Source of the DNA: Bacteroidia bacterium | GTDB taxonomy: Bacteria > Bacteroidota > Bacteroidia > Chitinophagales > Saprospiraceae | DNA length: 64,000 bases | Reading direction: 5' to 3' | Assembly: GCA_030426765.1 (NCBI GenBank) | Contig: JAUHXV010000002.1 | Location: 62,001 to 126,000, forward strand | Shown here: positions 1 through 9,428 of the stretch, piece by piece | How the letters are laid out: the number at the start of each line of letters is the position of its first letter | Numbering within the stretch: the stretch's first letter is position 1 | Notes under the pieces: generated by a model | The model's database searches: none | What the model saw: only the letters and a program-made list of their open reading frames with translations | Told to the model about the DNA's origin: nothing | Translations under genes and position numbers: made by a program

Positions 1-1209
1 TGCCTGCACACTTCCAACAGATAAGCCGGTGGAATCCAGAAGGACAAAAATCTTTCCAGGTCCCGTTGTGCTATCCCTGTTACAGCAATTAGTATTGCCA
101 AGTACTACAAGATTTCCTTCTGTATCAATGATTGCATCAACTGGCACTTCATCATCTTCACTTATTTCATAATATTTCGATGTTAGGGTTTCGCCACTTG
201 GGCCCAATAATTTTACCAACACATCTAATGATCCGGATGTCATATTGTATTCACTTGTAATAAAGTAGATTGTGCCATCCGGGTTTTCAATGAGGATTGC
301 ATTAATTACATCAGGAAAGAGTTCGCTCCAAAGTACCTCACCTTGCTGCGTAACTCGAATTATCTCAAATACCTGATCTTGACTCGAAAAACTTTTTCGC
401 AAAACGCCCAGCAATAAATCAGAATTGTTTAAATTTTTCATTTGAACAATTCTGATTTTGTCGCTATCGGTAATGGGCATTGCTTGTGTAATCTCACCTC
501 CTGAATCAATTAGCACCAGGTTCAAACTGTCTTTCAGTTGATTTACTTGGCTTGCAAAAGTTTTTTGAGTTTCTGTGCGAATAAGCGAATAATACTTTAC
601 TTCGGTGCTCGGTAAAACTTTATCCACAAAAACATTGAGTTCCTGATCTAACTCCAGATAGTGGGTGTTATTATTAATGTCAAAACTATCCGGAATGGCC
701 AGCATCTGAATATCGTTATTACTTAATCGAACAAGATCAATAAGACCTAATCCACATTCACTATTTAGAATTATAGTGTCAATCATTTCACCAAAAGAGG
801 ACAGATGGTATCGGGATAGTCTGTAAAATCCAAAAAACCCAACCGAGATCATGCCGCAGTCGTAATTTATGGGTTGAGACGTCAAGAGCTCCAGATCTCC
901 GTTTGGATTCTCTATCATTTTTTCAGGTGCAGAATTGTGCGATAGGAATAAATCAGAACTCCATATTACATTTCCGGAATAGTCGATTTCAAATATATGC
1001 CTTGCAATAGGACACCCTTCAATGGTTATTGAACCCGGAGTGTAGCAGTCTTTTTGTGTAGTTATAATATAGTTCCCATCATCTTTTTGCTGGATCAAGG
1101 CACTACGCAAATTACCACCGTTGAATGAATACTCATAGGTAATAAAATCCTGACCATATACCATACCCCCAGCAAAAAAACAGAGTAGAACAAAAACAGC
1201 ATTTTTCAT
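1..1209 (-). CDS. Secreted protein of unknown function, 3' end outside window
   Basis: The open frame runs from an ATG at 1209 without a stop to base 1, giving 403 visible residues. The N-terminus (MKNAVFVLLCFFAGGMVYGQ) is a lipid-poor Sec signal peptide ending at a typical Bacteroidota G-Q cleavage site. The rest is soluble and rich in short beta segments of the form 'E.DYSGNVIW' and 'VTQQGEVLW', spaced as in propeller-like delta-60 or WD-type secreted proteins that usually end in a T9SS sorting domain; that C-terminus would lie beyond the window. An in-frame ATG at 1221 is an alternative start. The family and role are inferred only from this pattern. Confidence 0.75.
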   Translation of the reverse strand, partial: MKNAVFVLLCFFAGGMVYGQDFITYEYSFNGGNLRSALIQQKDDGNYIITTQKDCYTPGSITIEGCPIARHIFEIDYSGNVIWSSDLFLSHNSAPEKMIENPNGDLELLTSQPINYDCGMISVGFFGFYRLSRYHLSSFGEMIDTIILNSECGLGLIDLVRLSNNDIQMLAIPDSFDINNNTHYLELDQELNVFVDKVLPSTEVKYYSLIRTETQKTFASQVNQLKDSLNLVLIDSGGEITQAMPITDSDKIRIVQMKNLNNSDLLLGVLRKSFSSQDQVFEIIRVTQQGEVLWSELFPDVINAILIENPDGTIYFITSEYNMTSGSLDVLVKLLGPSGETLTSKYYEISEDDEVPVDAIIDTEGNLVVLGNTNCCNRDSTTGPGKIFVLLDSTGLSVGSVQA

Positions 1210-1503
1210 TTGAATGTACATTTAGGAGTAGGTGAACAAAGTACAAGAATCGAAACAACTATCAATTTAAGCAAAAAGAACTTGACCCAATGAATAGGCC
1301 ATCTTTTTTTTCAAAATGTCGTTTTCGTTGCAATTGGGTAGCCGGCCGTTGAAAGGGGTGGGTTAATTTCCTGACTAGCTGGTGGGTGACCCTACATGCC
1401 GAAGACGTTGTGCTTGTTAAAATGTTTAAAATCAGGCATTCCTTAATCTGGTTTGATTGCTACCAATGGAGATGTTTTGTGACTTTGCCGGAAAATGGTA
1501 TTG

Positions 1504-2214
1504 TCAGAAGACCAACCCCGCTCCCACACCCAGATCAAATGCATGTCCCTGATAAATACCATAGAACGCCTGCCCTTCTCCTTCAATCTGACTCTTCAAA
1601 GCATACCTTGAGAAAATTGAAAAATTGAGCTTATTGGACTGCCAGGGGATTTCATATCCAATTTCCAGATGAACAGCCAGATTTGGATTCCTTGAATCAT
1701 AAAAAGGCTGGTTGTCAAACTCAATTGTATGTATGCCGGATTCATATATTTTGGCCTCAAAGGAATCGCTTAGAATAATGCGATACTCTACACCCGCTGC
1801 CAGAAAAACATGCTTTGCCGATTCGCCAAACTTATATCGCAGATGTAAGGGTATATACACCTGTCCAAGCTTAACTTCATTCGAAACAAATGATTTATAA
1901 ATATCGACTTCTCCTTTGGAAGGATCATAATCACCAGGAAACGTTGGGGAGTAATCTTTGCTATACAGAGTGCTGAAGGAATAGGCACACCCTAATCTGA
2001 CCTGAAACCGAGAGCCGAGATCATAGTGCTCATAAACCCCCAGCGCAAACCCAGGTCGTATCTTGGAAGAGGCTAATTCATATTGAAAAAACTGCGTCGC
2101 GCTATAAGCCTGAAGAAATATCCCGGTATGAAATCGCTTATCAGTTTGTTTTTCCTGGGCTGAAAGAAAACCCGACAGGAAAAGCATCAGGAATAAAAGT
2201 GGAGTAGATTTCAC
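1504..2214 (-). CDS. Outer-membrane beta-barrel protein (porin-like)
   Basis: This is a 236-residue protein with a Sec signal peptide (residues 1-19, ending SAQ). It is followed by alternating amphipathic beta strands such as 'FQVRLGCAYSF', 'HVFLAAGVEYRI' and 'LAVHLEIGYEI', and it ends in a hydrophobic strand closing with a C-terminal Phe. That is the layout of small 8-10 strand outer-membrane barrels of the PorT/OmpW-like group common in Bacteroidota. No catalytic motif is visible. It stands alone: the neighbours on either side are more than 280 bp away. Its cargo or function cannot be told from sequence. Confidence 0.75.
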   Translation of the reverse strand: MKSTPLLFLMLFLSGFLSAQEKQTDKRFHTGIFLQAYSATQFFQYELASSKIRPGFALGVYEHYDLGSRFQVRLGCAYSFSTLYSKDYSPTFPGDYDPSKGEVDIYKSFVSNEVKLGQVYIPLHLRYKFGESAKHVFLAAGVEYRIILSDSFEAKIYESGIHTIEFDNQPFYDSRNPNLAVHLEIGYEIPWQSNKLNFSIFSRYALKSQIEGEGQAFYGIYQGHAFDLGVGAGLVF

Positions 2215-2496
2215 TATATGCGTGTAGATTATACTATGTGTTCAACAAGAAGAGAATTCGGTTATAATTTCCCTGGCCCGAAGTTGTATGCCAATCCATT
2301 CTGTACCTCCATTTAACTTAATTCCCAGGCTAAAGTACCACGGAAATATAACGCCATAATCGTATAAATATTCCGCAAACCCGATTAAGAAGTTTTGCTC
2401 TACACGCTATCTGATCAACACCATTTACTTACAATTACCTGCACACCAATTAAAGCAAACATATATTTAAGGGATTTGAAACAGCCCCCCAGATAC

Positions 2497-3663
2497 CTAT
2501 TCACCAATTTTCAGCAGTTCAACTTCAATTTCGTCCAGCAGCACATCTTTTCCTTCCCAATTGCCCTCTACCTCTTGTAATAGAAAGGCCGCCTTTTCCA
2601 GATAAGCACGTGCTTTCTGGGGATCATGCGGAGATGTGAGCTCGTATAGCGATAGGTAGAACTCATAGAAGTGTGGATAGAATCCAATGCCCATGGTATA
2701 CACGGCAGTAGCAATGTCATCATATCCACTGTATGCGTAGCGTGAAGCGATACCATTGATCTCAGCGATTTCCGGGGGATAAAAATGAGGCCCGAGTGTG
2801 GCAGCAGCCATCACTTTTTCCATTTCCTTTTCCGGAGAAGCGGGCACATCGATGAGTTTGTACATGTCATCTACCTTGGCGAGGTTTGCAAACCTGCTGC
2901 TGAAATCATCAAACAAGCTGGTCAGCAATGCAGGTGTCGCAACAATCGGAACGGCATTGTGGGCTGAGTGATCTGCTTCGAAGGTATGGATCGCCTGAAA
3001 GAAGGCGGAATATTTGTCTTTGAGCTGATCATACGCTTTTCGATGATAGAAGTCTTCATTCCGCTTCGCTCCTCCTGTACTAATATATATGCTTTGCAAG
3101 GCGGCATTGTCCTTTTCCATAAAACCCACTGCCAGTGACTCCAATTCGTCAAGAGGTGTGTGTGCGATGACCGCAGAGAATATATCCGGGTGATGATAGT
3201 AAGCATACAAAGCAAATGAAGCCGAAAAGGAATGGCCAATCAAAATCCGAAAATCACCGGGATGGTAAGGTGCCAGAACTTCAGGCAACTCGTCCGTGAT
3301 CATTATGTCGAGTGGAATCTCTTTGCTGAGATATGCGATTGTACATTCTTTGTTTCGATTGGTCAGGGGAATCACAACGATCAGGGCATTCGGCACCTCA
3401 TGTGTATACTGCAGAAACCGAATATCCGATACTATCGGGTCGACAAACCATTCATGCTGCCCATCGAGCAGGTAGATGACGGGCAACCCTACGTCGTCAG
3501 AAGCATATTTGTAGAACTGCGGTTTGTGCACGTACACCGAGCGCTGCGTGCCAAACGCGCTCGAATAAAATGTCAGCGTGTCGATGTCCTGGCCAAAGGT
3601 GATCGTGCCGGTGGACATAAATAGTGCGAAAAATATGGGTCTCAATCGAAAGATTTCAGGCAT
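2497..3663 (-). CDS. Secreted alpha/beta-hydrolase esterase (Fes/IroE-like fold)
   Basis: The protein has 388 residues, with a signal peptide at 1-24 ending FGQ. Residues 27-245 fit the putative esterase (PF00756-like) alpha/beta-hydrolase domain. 'PVIYLLDGQHEWF' near residue 61 matches the oxyanion/strand region, the nucleophile elbow GHSFS has Ser145, and an acidic-His segment (ADHSAH, residues 230-235) fits the catalytic histidine. Relatives hydrolyse siderophore or acyl esters; the substrate here is unknown. The last about 110 residues are helical and TPR-like, an addition seen in several Bacteroidota members. It is monocistronic and exported to the periplasm or surface. Confidence 0.75.
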   Translation of the reverse strand: MPEIFRLRPIFFALFMSTGTITFGQDIDTLTFYSSAFGTQRSVYVHKPQFYKYASDDVGLPVIYLLDGQHEWFVDPIVSDIRFLQYTHEVPNALIVVIPLTNRNKECTIAYLSKEIPLDIMITDELPEVLAPYHPGDFRILIGHSFSASFALYAYYHHPDIFSAVIAHTPLDELESLAVGFMEKDNAALQSIYISTGGAKRNEDFYHRKAYDQLKDKYSAFFQAIHTFEADHSAHNAVPIVATPALLTSLFDDFSSRFANLAKVDDMYKLIDVPASPEKEMEKVMAAATLGPHFYPPEIAEINGIASRYAYSGYDDIATAVYTMGIGFYPHFYEFYLSLYELTSPHDPQKARAYLEKAAFLLQEVEGNWEGKDVLLDEIEVELLKIGE

Positions 3664-3801
3664 GAGTTAAATCAAAAAGGTGTAAATAGGTGGTCGCGCG
3701 TAATCAAAATTGACTTCTGGTATTTCTCATCCTTGATGGCCGGAAAGAGAGCCAAATTTAGTAATTCACTGCATTCCGGATGTTATCGTGATTAGTTGTT
3801 G

Positions 3802-4446
3802 CTACTGTTTATACCCTTTGATCTGCTCCAGTATTTCTGCTGATTTGAGAATTGGCTGCCATTCATTGCCTGAGAGGAAGAAATCTCTAAGCTTTGATTT
3901 TTCGTTTTTGTAATTCATTTTATTATATATCCAGTATGAAAGAAAGCAAAGCGCCATGAATATCAGCAAATTGACTCCCCCATAGAGAAAAGGGCTCTCT
4001 TTCAGTGCATCGATACTTATCCAGCAAACGGACCAGAAGGGCAACTGGAAGACAGCCAGATTCAGGCTCCGAAAACTTGAAATCTTCAGTCTGGAAAGTT
4101 GATATTGCGTGGACAGCACTTCTTCATCGCCTCTGATCCTGCTGATTAAATACACCTGATATACATAGAGTGCGATTAACACTGTCATGATTAAAGTGAT
4201 CACACCAAAGCCGAGGGCAACAAGGTAGGCCTTTGCAAGCGTGGCTGTAATCACAACCGACATCAGAAGTAGTGTATAAGGCACACCTATAATAATGGCT
4301 GTCCATTTAGGTCGGTAGAGTTTTCCGATTTGTTTGTTGAGTTTCTGCCTTGAAAGATGTAATGCCATTTCTTTATTGATCGCCAGCACGTTTTCAAGTT
4401 TTTGGTCATAGGATTTCCAAATCATTTGCAATTCAGTGTTTTCCAT
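3802..4446 (-). CDS. Four-TM membrane protein, possible anti-sigma partner
   Basis: This 214-residue protein has a cytoplasmic-looking, charged N-terminus (residues 1-48), two hydrophobic helices around 49-105, and two more around 130-175. It has no recognised catalytic motif. Its start overlaps the end of the ECF sigma factor gene by 14 bp, so the two are translationally coupled. In Bacteroidota such sigma-coupled membrane proteins with a soluble N-terminal segment often act as anti-sigma factors; that role is inferred from position only. The short N-terminal 'IWKSYDQKLE' helix is a common opening of this uncharacterised family. Confidence 0.7.
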   Translation of the reverse strand: MENTELQMIWKSYDQKLENVLAINKEMALHLSRQKLNKQIGKLYRPKWTAIIIGVPYTLLLMSVVITATLAKAYLVALGFGVITLIMTVLIALYVYQVYLISRIRGDEEVLSTQYQLSRLKISSFRSLNLAVFQLPFWSVCWISIDALKESPFLYGGVNLLIFMALCFLSYWIYNKMNYKNEKSKLRDFFLSGNEWQPILKSAEILEQIKGYKQ

Positions 4447-4951
4447 AATTTTTGGCTTTATATTCTTTAAATTTTTCTCTGAGCTTATCTTTTATTCTGG
4501 ATATTTTGGTGGTTACATTGGTTTGGGTGGTGTCGATGATTTTGGCAATTTCTTTGGTGGTCAGGCCATCCAGATGCAGGAGGATCACGGCCCTGTCGAT
4601 TTCTTTAAGTTCTCGTATGCACTTTCTTAACAGCAGCAGGTCTTCGTCCTCGCCACCGGATTCGTCGGCTTGTGGGAATTCAATGATCGGACTCAGGCCA
4701 ACGGTATTTTCTTTTCGGGTTCTGTTTTTCCGATAGAATGAGATAGCGGTATTAAGGGCAATCTTGTAGATCAGGGTTGACCATTTGTATTGGTCATTGT
4801 ACTGCTCAATGGACAGCCAGATCTGAACTGTGATTTCCTGGATTAAGTCGTCTTTATCCGAGTCATGCTGGCAGTAGGTATGGGCTACTTTGAAAATGAT
4901 GCCTTTGTGACTTTCCAGAACGGATAAAAATATTTTTTCCTTGTCGTTCAA
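4433..4951 (-). CDS. ECF-type RNA polymerase sigma-70 factor
   Basis: The product has 172 residues. Region 2 is recognisable at about 30-80 ('DKDDLIQEITVQIWLSIEQY' with the downstream 'RKNRTRKE' basic stretch), and region 4 at about 115-165 ('LKEIDRAVILLHLDGLTTKE' followed by an HTH ending in KISRIKDKLREKF). There is no region 1 or 3, as expected for group 4 (ECF) sigma factors. It directs RNA polymerase to a small regulon, probably under control of the coupled membrane protein downstream. It differs from SusC-linked ECF sigmas in having no FecR or TonB-receptor neighbours. The signal sensed is unknown. Confidence 0.9.
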   Translation of the reverse strand: MNDKEKIFLSVLESHKGIIFKVAHTYCQHDSDKDDLIQEITVQIWLSIEQYNDQYKWSTLIYKIALNTAISFYRKNRTRKENTVGLSPIIEFPQADESGGEDEDLLLLRKCIRELKEIDRAVILLHLDGLTTKEIAKIIDTTQTNVTTKISRIKDKLREKFKEYKAKNYGKH

Positions 4952-5176
4952 ATTGAATTCAGTTTAGCCTATTATTCGCAGGGAGTTTCAATTTGTCACA
5001 GTTTTTAGCCATAAAGTCAGAAGATTTCTGACTTGAAGATGGCACAAGAGCCTTATCAAGGCTTTAGAAGGACGTTAAGAGACTGAGATGATCTCGAATA
5101 AGAAATGCACAACAAACCCTATCCGCACTATGTTTTACGTACCTCAGAAGAGGCCAGGTTGTGTCTTCCTTCTGAA

Positions 5177-5629
<453 letters not shown>

Positions 5630-5655
5630 CTAATGTACTGTTAATCCGTGTTAAA

Positions 5656-7440
5656 TTATGATTTGCCGGGAGCTTTTCTGGCTAACGGCGTATACGGTTT
5701 ACCCCCACCGGTAAATCCCGTGTTCTTATAAAACTCTACAAAGGTCAAACGCATAGGATGCACAAATGCACTTAAAGAGGCAAGCAACAAATTGGCTGTA
5801 TGCCCGATCACCAGCACCACGATAAATAACAGAATGCCTATGTAAGGAATGCCCTTAGCCGACAAAGCGATACTGTTGACCACCAGCCCCAGAATTGCAC
5901 TGGAGACGCCCAGGGCAAACAACCGGATATACGAAAGCAAATCTCCCATCACACCGGTGATATTGTACAGGTCTGTCAGGCCCATCCCGAACGATTTTAA
6001 CCAACCGCTTTCCGGACTTCCAAAGAATACAATCAACGCGACACCGATCCACACCATAACGCTACTCACTCCGGTGAAATACTGAGTCACATACAGATCC
6101 AGCAAACTCACACACAGGATAATCCATCCCATCTTCGACATCCCGAATTTCCATCCGCGAAACCTGACCTGCTTGTACACCTGTACCCCCATGCCAAAAA
6201 GAATCTGCACCAGCCCTACCGCCAATGCGAGTTGCAACATCTCAATCTGGTTGAGAAAAATATTTTTATGTGCAGTAAAAACCGGCAATTCAGCCATGGT
6301 CAACCCAAACAAGGTGCCGGAGAGATATCCCATCAGCATGGTCGACACACCGAACAACTGCACCAGGGTCAGGTAATCCCGAAATGGTCCTTTAATTTTG
6401 AGTTTCAAGACGGTGCCTGCTATCAGGAAGACAGCACCGTATCCCGCATCGCCCAGACAAAAGCCGAAAAAGAGGAAAAAAAACGGCGCGAAAAAAACCG
6501 TGAGGTCGAGTTCCCGATAGTCCGGTAAAGCATACAGCCGGCCAATCGGCTCGAATAAACGGGCAAAACGATTGTTTCGTAAAAGCACCGGCGGACGCTC
6601 TTCTTCAGAAACTTCAGGTATAGCATACACGATATTTTGTTCCTGCAGAAATGCCTGAAGAGTTTCTTCCGCAAACTCCGGACACCAGCCTTCCACCAGG
6701 ATCAGGCTCTCATGTTGCACAGATTCGGCATCGAGATGCGCCTGGTGTAAACGGAGTCGGTCCCAGGCTTTGTCGATGCCTTCGCGTAGTAAGTCTGTAT
6801 ACGTAGCTGCGTAAAAATCCAGCGCCTGATTGACGGCAAGAATCTTTTTTTCACAGTCTGTAAGGTGTTGTTCAAGTTCGCCAAGTGATATATGAGGAAG
6901 CGCCAGCGGCACGACAGGCAAGGCTTTGTTCTCATTGCGTTGGAATATTATGAAGTAAACAAACCCATTCTCTTCATGAACGATTTCTATCGGATGTTCA
7001 GCATACCATTCCTCTCGAAACTTGCGCTTCTGATGTCGGCAAAACCGAAGTGCCATTCCGGTGTTTTGTTCCAGCGCTCGGATGGCATCCCAGGAAAATT
7101 CTCCCCAGGGTTTGAGCATTTGAATTTGCACCTGCAATGCTGCTCTTTCTTTTTCGAGGGATTCAAGTTCTTTCTGTAGTTCCGGGATATCGGCTACCGT
7201 GGGTCGCGGGAAATCAGGATTTTCAGGGAGCGATGTTAGTTTTGTTTTTTTCCGCTGTCGAAACGTTTGCAACACCTGTTCTGCCAGAGCGATATCCGCA
7301 CTTTGCTTTTTAACCTCAGCATCTTCTGCGATGCGCCTGGAAATAAGATGTACGACACCCAGGTCCATCAGCTTTTCCATAAACGGGTCAAGCTCACGGT
7401 GGAATATTAAAAAACTATATTTTGCCATTGGGGCAATCAT
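5656..7440 (-). CDS. ntpI: V-type ATPase membrane stator subunit I (a-subunit)
   Basis: This 594-residue subunit has a long soluble, coiled-coil-rich N-terminal half (about 1-310) that contacts the peripheral stalks. The membrane half (about 311-580) has the usual 'DAGYG' loop and the essential arginine Arg506 in LLSYIRLFALG, which faces the rotor ring and drives ion exchange. The length is normal for bacterial NtpI (about 600-650). The start overlaps the end of subunit D by 4 bp (ATGA-type overlap), indicating translational coupling. An in-frame ATG four codons downstream is an alternative start. It acts in the cytoplasmic membrane with K to translocate H+ or Na+. Confidence 0.93.
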   Translation of the reverse strand: MIAPMAKYSFLIFHRELDPFMEKLMDLGVVHLISRRIAEDAEVKKQSADIALAEQVLQTFRQRKKTKLTSLPENPDFPRPTVADIPELQKELESLEKERAALQVQIQMLKPWGEFSWDAIRALEQNTGMALRFCRHQKRKFREEWYAEHPIEIVHEENGFVYFIIFQRNENKALPVVPLALPHISLGELEQHLTDCEKKILAVNQALDFYAATYTDLLREGIDKAWDRLRLHQAHLDAESVQHESLILVEGWCPEFAEETLQAFLQEQNIVYAIPEVSEEERPPVLLRNNRFARLFEPIGRLYALPDYRELDLTVFFAPFFFLFFGFCLGDAGYGAVFLIAGTVLKLKIKGPFRDYLTLVQLFGVSTMLMGYLSGTLFGLTMAELPVFTAHKNIFLNQIEMLQLALAVGLVQILFGMGVQVYKQVRFRGWKFGMSKMGWIILCVSLLDLYVTQYFTGVSSVMVWIGVALIVFFGSPESGWLKSFGMGLTDLYNITGVMGDLLSYIRLFALGVSSAILGLVVNSIALSAKGIPYIGILLFIVVLVIGHTANLLLASLSAFVHPMRLTFVEFYKNTGFTGGGKPYTPLARKAPGKS

Positions 7441-8036
7441 GCGTGTCGTTTTTTCTCGTTTCTCCTTTTGATGATCTTCTGCGCGGACTTACTCAGGTTT
7501 TCTTCGTCCTCGAGGAAGCGTTTGATCTTTGCAATAGCTTCATTGAATTGTGGTATCTGAACTTTTTCATACAGGTTTACTTTTTGCGTGGTTTTTTTTC
7601 TGGCAAATTCTAATGTCTCCATCGCTTTCCAGCTTACATCCCTTCGGATGGAATATTCGGTCAGTTCTTTCAAAATGGCAAAGCCATCGAGAAACCAGTC
7701 GGGTTTTTGGAAAATGCTAAACTCTTTTAATTCAAAACTTAAATTTTCCAGAACCGGAATTTTCACGCCTGCAATCGTTCGGGTAGCATACGTGGCATCT
7801 TTCAGTTGGATCAAATCGCGATCAAACTCCACCCACAGCCGCATCATATCGCGCATATTTTTCACCGTTTGCTTCAGTTTTTCATCATACGCCAGGGCCA
7901 GAGCTTTGGCTTTCTTCACCTCGATGCGCAGCGCGGCCTCCTTACTCTTGAGTGTCGGCAGTGCAGTCTTTCGCATCCGGAGTTGCGCAGACAGATCGTG
8001 CATTGAACTTTTGTTGTATGTAAATTGAATGGCCAA
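7437..8036 (-). CDS. ntpD: V-type ATPase central-stalk subunit D
   Basis: The product is 199 residues, almost all helical, beginning 'FTYNKSSMHDLSAQLRMRKT' and ending in a basic tail (RRNEKKRH). This is the classic antiparallel coiled-coil shaft of V-ATPase subunit D, with the conserved 'ALPTLKSKEAALR' N-terminal helix. It rotates within the A3B3 head and transmits torque to the K ring. It lies 25 bp after subunit B and overlaps subunit I. The F subunit that normally binds D in the shaft is not encoded nearby. Confidence 0.92.
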   Translation of the reverse strand: MAIQFTYNKSSMHDLSAQLRMRKTALPTLKSKEAALRIEVKKAKALALAYDEKLKQTVKNMRDMMRLWVEFDRDLIQLKDATYATRTIAGVKIPVLENLSFELKEFSIFQKPDWFLDGFAILKELTEYSIRRDVSWKAMETLEFARKKTTQKVNLYEKVQIPQFNEAIAKIKRFLEDEENLSKSAQKIIKRRNEKKRHA

Positions 8037-8061
8037 ACTGCTTTACTCTTTTTTTAATGTA

Positions 8062-9426
8062 CTAGTCAGATCGATCTGCTTTTGAATCAGCTTTTACTTC
8101 ACGTTTTTTTCCTTTCCAATATGTATTGATCAGTTCTTTTTTGACGCTGAGTTCTTCGATGCTAAAATATTTGGCAAACAGATCCCAGCAGATATCCAGC
8201 ATGGTTTCGATTTCGATATTGACATCGATGGACAGTAAGTGCTTTGCATATTCTTTTGCAAATTCCAGACAGCGCTGATCGTAGTCAGACAGGTCAAAGC
8301 CATTTTCCAGTTTGGTTTTAGCATTCATCGCATCAGCGTAGAGTCTGACGGAGGCATTCATCACCTGCGGATGATCTTCCCTGGTTTTTTTGCCGATCAC
8401 CAATTGCTTGAGCCGCGACAGACTGCGGAACGGATCCACCACTGTCGCTCCGATGTCGGTATTTCTTCGGAGAAACAACTGACCTTCCGTGATGTATCCT
8501 GTATTGTCCGGAATCGCATGGGTTATATCTCCTCCCGACAAGGTGGTGACCGCGATGATCGTGATCGATCCGCCATCGGGAAACTGCACAGCTTTTTCGT
8601 AATGTCTGGCCAGGTCACTGTAGAGAGATGCAGGCATATTATCTTTTGACGCGATCTGATCCATATTGTTGCTCACAATGCTCAGGGCATCGCAATACAA
8701 GGTGAGATCGGTCAGCAGCACCAGGACTTTTTCATTTTTATCCACGGCAAAATATTCGGCTGCGGTAAGCGCCATGTCCGGGATCAACAGGCGTTCGATC
8801 GATGGATCTTCGGTCGTGTTGATAAACGAAACGATTCGATCGAGAGCACCGGCGTTTTCAAATACATTTTTATAAAACAGGTAATCGTCATTGGTAAGGC
8901 CGATGCCGCCGAGGATGATGCGATCGGCTTTGGCCCGCAGAGCCACATCCGCCATGATCTGATTGTACGGTTGCTCGGGATCAGCGAAAAAGGGAATTTT
9001 CTGTCCGGTGACCAGGGTGTTATTCAGATCGATACCGCCAATGCCGGTTGCCAGCAATTCGGAAGGTTGCTTTCGTTTTGTCGGGTTGACAGACGGGCCT
9101 CCGATGACGCGTTCTTCACCGACCACTTCCGGGCCATTGTCAATCGGGTCGCCATAGGCATTGAAAAACCGACCACACAGTTCATCACTCACCTGCAGCA
9201 CCGGAGCTTTGCCGGTAAATACCACTTCCGCGTTGGTTGGGATACCATCCGTGCCGGAAAAAACCTGCAGGGTAACCTGGTCGCCCATAATTTTTACGAC
9301 CTGGGCCAAACGTCCGTTGACAATGGCCAGTTCGTCGTAACTCGCGCGACGCGATTGCAACTCACAGGTGGCTTTGTTGATCCGCGTGATTTTTGAAAAA
9401 ATAGGTTGGAACGCTTTATACTGCAT
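8062..9426 (-). CDS. ntpB: V-type ATPase subunit B (regulatory nucleotide-binding)
   Basis: The protein has 454 residues with the three-domain layout of V-ATPase B: an N-terminal beta barrel (about 1-75), a RecA-like core (about 76-360) lacking a Walker A P-loop, and a helical C-terminus. Diagnostic segments are 'LLATGIGGIDLNNTLVTGQK' at about 120-140 and the 'NTGYITEGQLFLRRN' motif typical of B subunits. It alternates with A in the hexameric head and contributes an arginine finger to the catalytic site. It is separated from A by 2 bp. Confidence 0.95.
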   Translation of the reverse strand: MQYKAFQPIFSKITRINKATCELQSRRASYDELAIVNGRLAQVVKIMGDQVTLQVFSGTDGIPTNAEVVFTGKAPVLQVSDELCGRFFNAYGDPIDNGPEVVGEERVIGGPSVNPTKRKQPSELLATGIGGIDLNNTLVTGQKIPFFADPEQPYNQIMADVALRAKADRIILGGIGLTNDDYLFYKNVFENAGALDRIVSFINTTEDPSIERLLIPDMALTAAEYFAVDKNEKVLVLLTDLTLYCDALSIVSNNMDQIASKDNMPASLYSDLARHYEKAVQFPDGGSITIIAVTTLSGGDITHAIPDNTGYITEGQLFLRRNTDIGATVVDPFRSLSRLKQLVIGKKTREDHPQVMNASVRLYADAMNAKTKLENGFDLSDYDQRCLEFAKEYAKHLLSIDVNIEIETMLDICWDLFAKYFSIEELSVKKELINTYWKGKKREVKADSKADRSD

Positions 9427-9428
9427 GG

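Noticed and set aside
1386-1628. 80-residue plus-strand frame
   Set aside because: Overlaps the end of the outer-membrane barrel gene in antisense, has no signal or family pattern, and the minus-strand gene is clearly real.
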